From the NCBI RefSeq assembly GCF_902859725.1, contig NZ_CADIJP010000003.1, positions 186,001 to 250,000 of the forward strand: DNA of 64,000 bases, written 5' to 3'. This DNA is from Achromobacter mucicolens (GTDB lineage: Bacteria; Pseudomonadota; Gammaproteobacteria; Burkholderiales; Burkholderiaceae_B). The notes below the pieces were generated by a model that saw nothing but the letters and a program-made list of their open reading frames with translations, did not search any database and had not been told where the DNA came from. The translations under genes were made by a program, and so were the position numbers. This document shows positions 41,676 through 48,643 of the stretch, piece after piece (the stretch's first letter is position 1; the number at the start of each line of letters is the position of its first letter).

Positions 41676-43615
41676 ACGCGCGCGCGCCCACCGGCTGGAC
41701 CGAAGCCAACCAGCAATTGCTGGCCGCGGAGTTCACGCGGCTGCGTACTCGGCTGCGCAAACCCGGCAGCCGGCCGCCCCGGCACGGCGCGCAACAGCTG
41801 GCCCAGGCGCGCGCCGCCATGGACGGCGACGCCGCCATCGACCAGCTGACGGCCATCTTCGGCCTGTCGGCGTTCGAGCGCGACCTGCTGCTGTTGTGCG
41901 CCGGCATCGAGATGGACGCGGTGCTGGCGGACCTTTGCGCCCACGCAAACGGCCGCGGCGGCGGCCAGCGCCACGCCAGCTTCGCGCTGGCGCTGGCCGA
42001 GCTTGAAGGCGCTCATTGGAGCGCGCTGTCGCCGCAACGCCCGCTGCGCCGCTGGCGTCTGCTGGACGTGGACGACACCACCGACTTGAGCACCGCGCGG
42101 TTGCGCATCGACGAACGCGTGCTGCACTACCTGGCCGGGTTGAACGAACCCGACGCGCGCCTTCGCCCGCTGTTGCGTCCAGCGCTGCCCCTGCCCCACG
42201 CCGCGCCCGCGCACGAGGAGGCAGCGCAGCAGATCGCCGCGCAGGTGGCCGCCGCGCAAGGCACGCCATTGCCGGTGTTCGTGCTGGAAGGCGACGATGC
42301 CGGCGCGCACGAGGACGTGGCGGCGCGCGCCGCGCATGCCGCCGGGCTGGCGTGCCTGGCGCTGGCCGCCGAAGACGTGCCGGCGGACGCGGCCGAACGC
42401 AACGCCATGCTGACGCTCTGGCAGCGCGAGGCCGTGCTGCTGGGCGCCGGCCTGTACGTCGACGCGTCCGACGGCTTGCCGCCCGCGGCGCGGCATCTGG
42501 TGGAACAGGCCGGCGGCCTGTGCCTTGTGGGGGTGCGCGAGCCGGTCGCCTTGCGCGCGGCGTCGCGTCATTACGCCGTGAGCCGGCCGCAGGAGGCGGA
42601 CCGCCGAACCTTGTGGCGGCAGGCATTGGGTCCGCAGGCAGCCGCGCGTGCGGGCCAGGCGGTGGACCATGCAGCCAGCCAGTTCGGACTGGACTCGCGC
42701 ACCTTGCAGCTCACCGCCGCGGCGCTCGCGCCCGCGCTGCTGGCGGACGGCGCCGATCCGGCCGCCGTGCTGTGGCAGGGTTGCGCGCAGGCCAGCCGCC
42801 GCCGGCTGGACGGGTTGGCGCAGCGCCTGACGCCCGCGGCAGGCTGGAATGACCTGGTGCTGCCCGAGCCGCAGTTGGCGGTATTGCGCCAGATCGCGGC
42901 GCATCTGCGCCAGCGCTACCGCGTTCACCAGGATTGGGGATTTGCCGCCGCGCAATCTCGCGGACTGGGCCTTGCCACCCTCTTCACCGGCGAAAGCGGC
43001 ACCGGCAAGACCATGGCCGCCGAGGCGCTGGCGCGCGAGACGGGACTGGACCTGTACCGCATCGACCTGTCCGCCGTCGTCAGCAAGTACATCGGCGAAA
43101 CCGAAAAGAACCTGCGGCGCCTGTTCGAAGCCGCCGAGGACGGCGGCGCGATTTTGCTCTTTGACGAAGCCGACGCGCTTTTCGGCAAGCGGTCGGAGGT
43201 CAAGGACAGCCATGACCGCTACGCCAACATCGAGATCAGCTACCTGCTGCAACGCATGGAGTCCTACCGCGGCCTGGCGGTGCTGACCACCAACCTGAAG
43301 TCCAACCTGGACAGCGCATTCCTGCGGCGGCTGCGCTTTGTCGTGCAGTTTCCGTTTCCCGACCAGGACCAGCGCGCGCGCATCTGGCGCGGCGTGTTCC
43401 CGGCCGCCACGCCCACCCGCGACCTCGATCCGCGCCAGTTGGCGCGGTTGAACCTGACGGGCGGCAGCATCCGCAACGTCGCGCTGAACGCGGCCTTCCT
43501 GGCCGCCGACGCCGGCTCCGATGTCACCATGGCTCACGTGCTGCAAGCCGCGCACGCCGAAGCCGCCAAACGCGAACGGCCCCTGGCCGACGCCGAAACG
43601 AGGGGATGGCCATGA
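41672..43615 (+). CDS. eCIS AAA+ ATPase, Afp15/Pvc15-like
   Basis: A 647-residue AAA+ ATPase. The C-terminal ATPase core has Walker A GESGTGKT (residues 440-447), Walker B LLFDEADALFGKR (D498-E499), sensor 1 VLTTNLKSN and an arginine-finger-like FLRRLRFVVQFPFPD. The N-terminal ~430 residues contain the helical domain typical of Afp15-like ATPases (AIFGLSAFERDLLLLCAGIEM). Afp15 homologues act during assembly or loading of cargo; the DUF4157 protein encoded just downstream is the probable client. Overlap by 4 bases with both neighbours. Confidence 0.92.
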   Translation: MNARAPTGWTEANQQLLAAEFTRLRTRLRKPGSRPPRHGAQQLAQARAAMDGDAAIDQLTAIFGLSAFERDLLLLCAGIEMDAVLADLCAHANGRGGGQRHASFALALAELEGAHWSALSPQRPLRRWRLLDVDDTTDLSTARLRIDERVLHYLAGLNEPDARLRPLLRPALPLPHAAPAHEEAAQQIAAQVAAAQGTPLPVFVLEGDDAGAHEDVAARAAHAAGLACLALAAEDVPADAAERNAMLTLWQREAVLLGAGLYVDASDGLPPAARHLVEQAGGLCLVGVREPVALRAASRHYAVSRPQEADRRTLWRQALGPQAAARAGQAVDHAASQFGLDSRTLQLTAAALAPALLADGADPAAVLWQGCAQASRRRLDGLAQRLTPAAGWNDLVLPEPQLAVLRQIAAHLRQRYRVHQDWGFAAAQSRGLGLATLFTGESGTGKTMAAEALARETGLDLYRIDLSAVVSKYIGETEKNLRRLFEAAEDGGAILLFDEADALFGKRSEVKDSHDRYANIEISYLLQRMESYRGLAVLTTNLKSNLDSAFLRRLRFVVQFPFPDQDQRARIWRGVFPAATPTRDLDPRQLARLNLTGGSIRNVALNAAFLAADAGSDVTMAHVLQAAHAEAAKRERPLADAETRGWP

Positions 43616-43854
43616 AATCCGCAATCCATCTGCATATCCGCGCGCTCAGCCTGCCGAGCCACGACGCCGCCCAGCGCAATGCGTTCGTGGCTGCCCTGGT
43701 GCACGAACTGGTGCGGCGCGCCGCGCAGCACAGCGGCGCCGCCGCCGATGGCAGCGCCGATCAGCTGCGCACCGTGGCGGACGGCCCGCAGGCGGAACAG
43801 GCCGGGGCGCAAGCGGGGCGCGCCATCGCCGACACGTTCCACCTCAAGCATTGA
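43612..43854 (+). CDS. small helical protein of unknown function within the eCIS operon
   Basis: An 80-residue protein: IHLHIRALSLPSHDAAQRNAF and VAALVHELVRRAAQH suggest a strand followed by a long amphipathic helix, then an Ala/Gln/Gly-rich helix. No family recognised. It sits between the ATPase and the cargo gene, so an adaptor, chaperone or assembly role is possible. The ATG at 43612 is preferred to 43606 because AGGGGATGG lies before it and it overlaps the ATPase stop (ATGA) like other junctions here. Confidence 0.75.
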   Translation: MKSAIHLHIRALSLPSHDAAQRNAFVAALVHELVRRAAQHSGAAADGSADQLRTVADGPQAEQAGAQAGRAIADTFHLKH

Positions 43855-43862
43855 GCCTGGCC

Positions 43863-45023
43863 ATGCGAACGGCATTGTTCACGCCTCGGCCTGACGCCGC
43901 GCCGCCGCGCTCGCGCCTGGTGCTGCGCCGCTGCGCCTGCGGGTGCGGCGGCAAGAGCAGCGGCAAGTCCGGCTGCGCCGCCTTGCCGCTGGGCGGGCGC
44001 GCGAAGACGGCGGTGCCCGATCAGGTCGAGGACGTGTTGCGCAGCCCCGGCGAGCCGCTGGCCGCCGCCGACCGCGCGGAATTCGAGCAGCGCTACGGCC
44101 ACGACTTCGGCCGCGTGCGCATCCACGCCGATGCCCGGGCCGCGGACTCGGCGCGCGCGCTGCATGCGCAGGCCTACACCGTCGGCCCGCACGTCGCCTT
44201 CGGGGCCGGACGCTATGCCCCGCGCACGCGCCAGGGGCGCGAACTGCTGGCGCATGAACTGGCGCACGTGGTGCAGCAGCAGGCGCGCTACCGGCCCGGG
44301 CTGCCGCTGGAACTGGGTGCGGCCAACTCGCCGCTTGAAGCGCAGGCCAACCGCGCGGCGCACAGTCTGTCCCAGCCCATCGCCGCGCCAGGTCTGGCGC
44401 AAACCGTGCAGCGCGCCGGCATGGGCGACCTGCGCGTGGCCGAGGCCGAAGCACGCAAATGCCCCGGCACGCACACCATGCCGGACGACGTGTACGACGC
44501 GGTCAATGAGGCCTGGTCCAAGTCCGGGCACGGCGGCGACACCGTGCAGGAGCACGGCGGCCGCATCGTGTCCGACAAGGACGGCAAGCGCGTCATCCGC
44601 ACGGGCTCGGGCGGCGGCGGCAGCATCAGCCTGCCCGCCGAGCAAAAAGGCGACTACACCCTCGGCACGTACCACACCCATCCCTACAGCAGCTCGGAAG
44701 GATCCAAGCTGGGCGTGGCGTTTTCCGGCGCGGACGTGGCCAACTTCATGGCCGGCAACCAGGGCTGGGTCAAGTACATCGGGGCCGGAAGCTGCCACTA
44801 CGCGCTGAACATCCAGGACTACGAAGCGGTGTACGACTGCCGCAAGCGCAACGTCGATTTCAAGACGCGCTGGAACGACGCCTTTGCCGCTGCCACCGGC
44901 ACGTTCCAGGCCAAGGTCGAGACCGCCGTGCGGGCATCGATCGACGGCTGCGGCATCTGCTTTTACCGCGCCTGCCGGCCCGACGCCGCCAGCGCGGTCC
45001 CCAAGAACATGAGCCTCATCTAG
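43863..45023 (+). CDS. DUF4157 eCIS cargo protein with a C-terminal JAMM-like metallopeptidase domain
   Basis: A 386-residue modular protein, the best candidate for the injected effector. It opens with a Cys/Gly-rich patch (CACGCGG, then C). Residues ~55-145 form a DUF4157 domain, complete with its zinc-protease motif HELAH (131-135) and preceding YGHDFGRVRIHADARAA and TVGPHVAFGAGRYAP. The C-terminal ~200 residues are a separate domain with E230, H271-T-H273-P and S288-x-x-D291, i.e. the E...HxHP...SxxD pattern of JAB/JAMM (DUF4329-like) metalloenzymes. DUF4157 is an established marker of eCIS cargo. The C-terminal activity is inferred. Confidence 0.85.
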   Translation: MRTALFTPRPDAAPPRSRLVLRRCACGCGGKSSGKSGCAALPLGGRAKTAVPDQVEDVLRSPGEPLAAADRAEFEQRYGHDFGRVRIHADARAADSARALHAQAYTVGPHVAFGAGRYAPRTRQGRELLAHELAHVVQQQARYRPGLPLELGAANSPLEAQANRAAHSLSQPIAAPGLAQTVQRAGMGDLRVAEAEARKCPGTHTMPDDVYDAVNEAWSKSGHGGDTVQEHGGRIVSDKDGKRVIRTGSGGGGSISLPAEQKGDYTLGTYHTHPYSSSEGSKLGVAFSGADVANFMAGNQGWVKYIGAGSCHYALNIQDYEAVYDCRKRNVDFKTRWNDAFAAATGTFQAKVETAVRASIDGCGICFYRACRPDAASAVPKNMSLI

Positions 45024-45031
45024 GAGCCGTC

Positions 45032-45301
45032 ATGCAAGACTGGATTGGCAAGACCGTGGGAGAGGTGCTCGACCTGTGCCAGACGCGCTATGCCGACGTC
45101 ACAATGGTCGACGAGCCGCCGGGCAAGCTGCGCGCCGTCGAGATCGATTGCGTGGCGCGCGTGCCGGTATCGCGCTTCGTGCTGGAGTTCGACTACCGCC
45201 CGGATCTGTTCAGCGCGGCGCGCAACTGGCCCGAATCGCTGGTGGGCGCGCAGCGCATCACCGCCGTGCGCAACGCCGCCGAGCCGCAGGCCTACCCATG
45301 A
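45032..45301 (+). CDS. small protein directly after the cargo gene (possible immunity or adaptor protein)
   Basis: An 89-residue soluble protein (IGKTVGEVLDLCQTRYADVTM, then RAVEIDCVARVPVSRFVLEFDY). It appears to be one small alpha/beta domain with two Cys. No family recognised. Its place 8 bases after the effector gene would suit an immunity protein or a loading adaptor, but structural roles cannot be excluded because its stop overlaps the next baseplate gene. It is clearly translated in this frame, being bound by ATGA overlap to the following gene. Confidence 0.7.
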   Translation: MQDWIGKTVGEVLDLCQTRYADVTMVDEPPGKLRAVEIDCVARVPVSRFVLEFDYRPDLFSAARNWPESLVGAQRITAVRNAAEPQAYP

Positions 45302-45951
45302 GCGGACCGCTTTCGCCCCGCCTGCTGCGCGGCGGCATCATCCTGATCGATCCGTCCAGCGGGGCGGTGCAGCGCGTGATTTCGCTGCAGTACAACCCCG
45401 AGACGCTGACGCGATCGCTGCAGCCGCAAAGCGTGGACGACGGCGGCGCGGCGGGCGAACCGCTGCGGCTCAAGGGGCCGCCGGCCGAGACGATCCGGCT
45501 GGACGCCGAGCTGGACGCGACCGACCAGCTGGAGTTTCCGGACGAGCACCGCGACGCGCGCGACACCGGCATCCACGCGCAACTGGCGGCGCTGGAGACC
45601 ATCGTCTACCCGGACAGCGCCGCGCTCATCCGCAACAACCAGATCGCGAATCTGGGCACGCTGGAGATCGCGCCCACGGTCGCGCCGCTGAGTCTCTTCG
45701 TCTGGAGCCGCGAGCGCGTGGTGCCGGTGCGCGTGACCGATTTCTCGATCACCGAAGAGGCCTTCGACGCGCGCCTGAATCCGATCCGCGCCAAGGTGTC
45801 GCTGGGCCTGCGCGTGCTGCATGTCGGCGACCTGGGCTTCGGCGACAAGGGCGGCCATCTGTACCTGGTGTATCAGCAGCGCAAGGAACGGCTGGCCGCG
45901 CTGGCAGGGCTGGGCGACCTGGGCTCCGTCGGACTGGAGTCCCTGCCATGA
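45298..45951 (+). CDS. CIS tube-initiator/adaptor protein, Afp7/Pvc7 N-terminal type
   Basis: A 217-residue protein of the contractile injection system tube-adaptor family. Typical text: GGIILIDPSSGAVQRVISLQYNPETLTRSLQP, PAETIRLDAELDATDQLEFPD and LSLFVWSRERVVPVRVTDFSITEEAFDARLNPIRAKVSLGLRVL. In Afp7 and relatives this domain sits at the join between hub and tube. The LysM part of Afp7 appears to be encoded by the next, separate gene. Confidence 0.88.
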   Translation: MSGPLSPRLLRGGIILIDPSSGAVQRVISLQYNPETLTRSLQPQSVDDGGAAGEPLRLKGPPAETIRLDAELDATDQLEFPDEHRDARDTGIHAQLAALETIVYPDSAALIRNNQIANLGTLEIAPTVAPLSLFVWSRERVVPVRVTDFSITEEAFDARLNPIRAKVSLGLRVLHVGDLGFGDKGGHLYLVYQQRKERLAALAGLGDLGSVGLESLP

Positions 45952-46289
45952 GCGTGGAGCGCTTTCCCGCCAACAGCCGGTATCACGGCGTGCCCACGGC
46001 TGAAATGCCGGGGCCCGACGGCCGCCCGCTCGTCTACCTGCGCCGCCGCTTCCTGCCGGACCCGGCGGCGCTTACCGCGGTCGGCGAGGTGGCCGTTGCC
46101 CCCGGCGACCGGCTGGACCGGCTGGCCGCGGCGGCGCTGGGCGATCCGCTGCAGTTCTGGCGTCTGGCGGACGGCAACGACGCGCCGCGCCCGGCCGCGC
46201 TGGGGACGCCCGGCCGCAGCCTGCGCGTGACGCTGCCCGCCGCGCTGGGCGCGCCGTTCACTGGCCAATTCGGAGGCGGCGATGCTTAG
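45948..46289 (+). CDS. LysM-like small baseplate protein
   Basis: A 113-residue protein with a LysM-like segment in its C-terminal half (GDRLDRLAAAALGDPLQFWRLADGND, as in the .GD.L..IA....GDP..W..I...N pattern). The N-terminus, SRYHGVPTAEMPGPDGRPLVYLRRRFLPDP, is shared with gpX-like tail proteins of eCIS. It most likely binds within the baseplate around the hub rather than peptidoglycan. It overlaps the hub gene by 8 bases. Confidence 0.82.
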   Translation: MSVERFPANSRYHGVPTAEMPGPDGRPLVYLRRRFLPDPAALTAVGEVAVAPGDRLDRLAAAALGDPLQFWRLADGNDAPRPAALGTPGRSLRVTLPAALGAPFTGQFGGGDA

Positions 46290-47409
46290 CGGCGTGCACC
46301 TGACGCTGCTGGTGGGGCCCGGCCTGCCCGTGCCTGCGCCGCGGCCCATCATGGACGGCCTGGAGCGCGTCGAAGTGTCGTCGTCGGCCGACGGCCCAGG
46401 CGGCTTTCAGCTCTCGTTCACCGTCAGCAACCGCTCGCCGCTGCATACGCTGCTGGTGATCGCGGGCGGCCAGGTGCCGTGGCTGCGGGTCATCCTGATC
46501 GCCACGCTGAACGGACTGCCCACCGTGCTGATGGACGGGCTGGTCACGCGCCAGGAAATCACCGACGGCAACGCGCCCGGCCAATCACGCCTGACCGTCA
46601 CGGGCGAAGACCTGACGGTGGCGATGGACAAGCAGGACATGAGCGGCCTGCCCTACCCGGCGATGCCGCCGCCCGCGCGTGTCGCGGCCATCATCGGCCG
46701 CTACGCGCTGTACGGCATGCTGCCGCTCGTCGTGCCGTCGCCGTTCACCGATGTGCCGATCCCCGTCGAACGCATTCCCCTGCATGAAGGCACGGACCTG
46801 GCCTACGTGCGGCAGCTGGCCGCGGAAGTCGGCCACGTGTTCTACATCGAACCCGGGCCGCTGCCCGGCGCCAACGTGGCGTACTGGGGCCCCGAAATCC
46901 GGCTGGGACCGGTGCAGCCGGCGCTCAACCTGGGCATGGACGTGCACAGCAACGTCGAGTCGCTGTCGTTCTCGGTGAACCAGTCGGACGCCGCGCTGCC
47001 CGTCATCTTCATACAGAACCCCCTGACCAAATTCCCGATCCCCCTGCCGGTTCCCGACATCAGTCTCGCCAGCCCACCGCTGGGTCTTTTGCCGCCGTTG
47101 GCCAAGGGGCTGACGCTGCTCAAGGACACGGCCAAGCTGTCGCCGGCCGCCGCGCTGGGACGCGGCCTGGCCATGGCCGCCGGCACCACCGCCGACGCGG
47201 TCACCGCCGATGGATCGCTGAACGTGCTGCGCTACGGCCACGTGCTCAAGTCGCGCCAGCTTGTGGGCGTGCGCGGCGCGGGCCTGGCGTTCGACGGCCT
47301 GTACTACGTCAAGCGGGTGGACAGCACGCTCAAGGCGGGCGAGTTCCGCCAGCAATTCTCGCTGGCCCGCAATGGCCTGATCTCGACCCTGCCCCTGGTG
47401 CCGCCATGA
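46282..47409 (+). CDS. baseplate hub protein, gp27/gpD-like (N-terminal half of a VgrG-type spike)
   Basis: A 375-residue protein of the phage late control gene D family. Strands such as GGFQLSFTVSNRS and VLMDGLVTRQEITDG, and QSRLTVTGEDLTVAMD, then DLAYVRQLAAEVGHVFYIEPGP, are typical. It forms the trimeric hub on which the tube is built. Near the C-terminus, LRYGHVLKSRQLVGVRGAGLAFDGLYYVKRVDS is the standard end of the family. In VgrG and Afp8 the hub and OB-fold spike are one chain; here they are two overlapping genes. Confidence 0.9.
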   Translation: MLSGVHLTLLVGPGLPVPAPRPIMDGLERVEVSSSADGPGGFQLSFTVSNRSPLHTLLVIAGGQVPWLRVILIATLNGLPTVLMDGLVTRQEITDGNAPGQSRLTVTGEDLTVAMDKQDMSGLPYPAMPPPARVAAIIGRYALYGMLPLVVPSPFTDVPIPVERIPLHEGTDLAYVRQLAAEVGHVFYIEPGPLPGANVAYWGPEIRLGPVQPALNLGMDVHSNVESLSFSVNQSDAALPVIFIQNPLTKFPIPLPVPDISLASPPLGLLPPLAKGLTLLKDTAKLSPAAALGRGLAMAAGTTADAVTADGSLNVLRYGHVLKSRQLVGVRGAGLAFDGLYYVKRVDSTLKAGEFRQQFSLARNGLISTLPLVPP

Positions 47410-47921
47410 CAGACCCCCAACGCCACTACGGCAAATTCCGCGGCGTGGTGATCAACAACGTCGATCCCATGCAGATGGGCCGCATCCAGGTGCAGGTGCC
47501 CGACGTGCTGGGCCTGGGCGTCTCAAGCTGGGCCATGCCCTGCGTGCCGTTCGCCGGCCAGCAGAGCGGCGTCTTCGTGGTGCCGCAGGTCAGTTCGGGC
47601 GTGTGGGTGGAGTTCGAACAAGGCAAGCCCGACTACCCGATCTGGGTCGGCGGATTCTGGGGCTCGGCCGCCGAAGTGCCCGCGCTGGCGCTGGCGGGGC
47701 TGCCGGTATCGCCCAGCATCGTGCTGCAGACGGGTGGACAGAACACGCTGATGATTTCCGACCTGCCCGGCCCCACGGGCGGCATCCTGCTCAAGACCAA
47801 GACCGGCGCGATGATCTCGATCAGCGACGTGGGCATCACGCTGTCCAACGGCCAGGGCGCGACCGTGATGCTTGCCGGTCCGGCCGTCAACATCAACCAG
47901 GGCGCCCTGACGGTGACCTGA
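47406..47921 (+). CDS. baseplate spike protein, gp5/VgrG OB-fold type
   Basis: A 171-residue spike. The N-terminal OB-fold is obvious: YGKFRGVVINNVDPMQMGRIQVQVPDV, then PQVSSGVWVEFEQGKPDYPIWVGGFWG. The C-terminal part (KTKTGAMISISDVGITLSNGQGATVMLAGPAVNINQG) is the short beta-prism that ends the needle. No lysozyme domain as in T4 gp5 is present. The gap to the PAAR gene is 24 bases. Confidence 0.92.
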   Translation: MTDPQRHYGKFRGVVINNVDPMQMGRIQVQVPDVLGLGVSSWAMPCVPFAGQQSGVFVVPQVSSGVWVEFEQGKPDYPIWVGGFWGSAAEVPALALAGLPVSPSIVLQTGGQNTLMISDLPGPTGGILLKTKTGAMISISDVGITLSNGQGATVMLAGPAVNINQGALTVT

Positions 47922-47945
47922 CTTTGAATCCATGGAGGCGCAGCC

Positions 47946-48269
47946 ATGCCCGGACCCTTGCTGCATCTTGGCGCCACCGTGCAGTGTTCGCACGGCGGCC
48001 AGGCCGTTCCCCTGTCGCCCAACCCGCGCGTGCTGCTGTCGGGCCAGCCGGCCGTGACCATCCTGTCGACGTATTCGATCGCGGGCTGTGCCTTTCCGCC
48101 CCCGCCCTCGGGCAACGGGCCCTGCGTCACCGGCATGTGGTTAAGCGGCGCGACGCGTGTGCTGATCGGCGGACAGCCGGCCGCGCTGCAGGCCGGCGCG
48201 TCGATCTGCACGCCCACCGGCACGCCCATGCTGGCGCTGCAGGCGCAGGCGCGCGTCGTGGGCATGTAG
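47946..48269 (+). CDS. PAAR-like spike tip protein
   Basis: A 107-residue protein with PAAR-like features: HLGATVQCSHGGQAVPL at the start, an AGCAFPPPP turn, and VLIGGQPAALQAGASICTP, spacing His and Cys as metal ligands for the sharp conical tip (Afp10/Pvc10 type). It sits on the spike encoded upstream and pierces the target envelope. Complete, unlike the PAAR fragment at 20,144-20,617. Confidence 0.88.
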   Translation: MPGPLLHLGATVQCSHGGQAVPLSPNPRVLLSGQPAVTILSTYSIAGCAFPPPPSGNGPCVTGMWLSGATRVLIGGQPAALQAGASICTPTGTPMLALQAQARVVGM

Positions 48270-48280
48270 GGCGCACCGCC

Positions 48281-48643
48281 ATGGCCATCCTGCGCTTTCC
48301 GTTCGAACCCGACGCGCGCGGCCGCAGCCGCGATGCCGATGACGCCGAGCACGTGCGCGACATGATCGAACAGGTGCTGTTCACGGTGCCCGGCGAACGC
48401 GTCAACCGGCCGGACTTCGGTTGCGGCCTGCTGCAACTCGTGTTCGCGCCCAACAGCGACACGCTGGCTGCCGCCGTGCAGATGAGCGTGCAGGGCGCGC
48501 TGCAGCAGTGGCTGGGCGAGCGCATTGCCGTCGAATCCGTCAACGTCGCGCATCGCGATGCGACCCTGCAGGTGGACGTGCAGTACGTGCTGCGCCAAGG
48601 CCAGCAACGACGGCTGGCACGCTTTACGCGGGACGTGCCATGA
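48281..48643 (+). CDS. gp25-like baseplate wedge protein
   Basis: A 120-residue protein of the gp25/gpW family, the conserved nucleus of contractile baseplates. Visible core: HVRDMIEQVLFTVPGERVNRPDFGCGLLQLVFAPN, with the EPR-like core 'PGERVNRPDFGCGL', then ALQQWLGERIAVESVNV and a final beta-hairpin. The ATG at 48281 is 11 bases after the PAAR stop; the stop overlaps the next gene (ATGA). Confidence 0.93.
   Translation: MAILRFPFEPDARGRSRDADDAEHVRDMIEQVLFTVPGERVNRPDFGCGLLQLVFAPNSDTLAAAVQMSVQGALQQWLGERIAVESVNVAHRDATLQVDVQYVLRQGQQRRLARFTRDVP

Noticed and set aside
46282-48269. Type VI secretion cluster because of VgrG-like, PAAR and tube genes
   Set aside because: TssJ, TssK, TssL, TssM, TssB/C and ClpV are absent; the sheath and ATPase are of the eCIS type.
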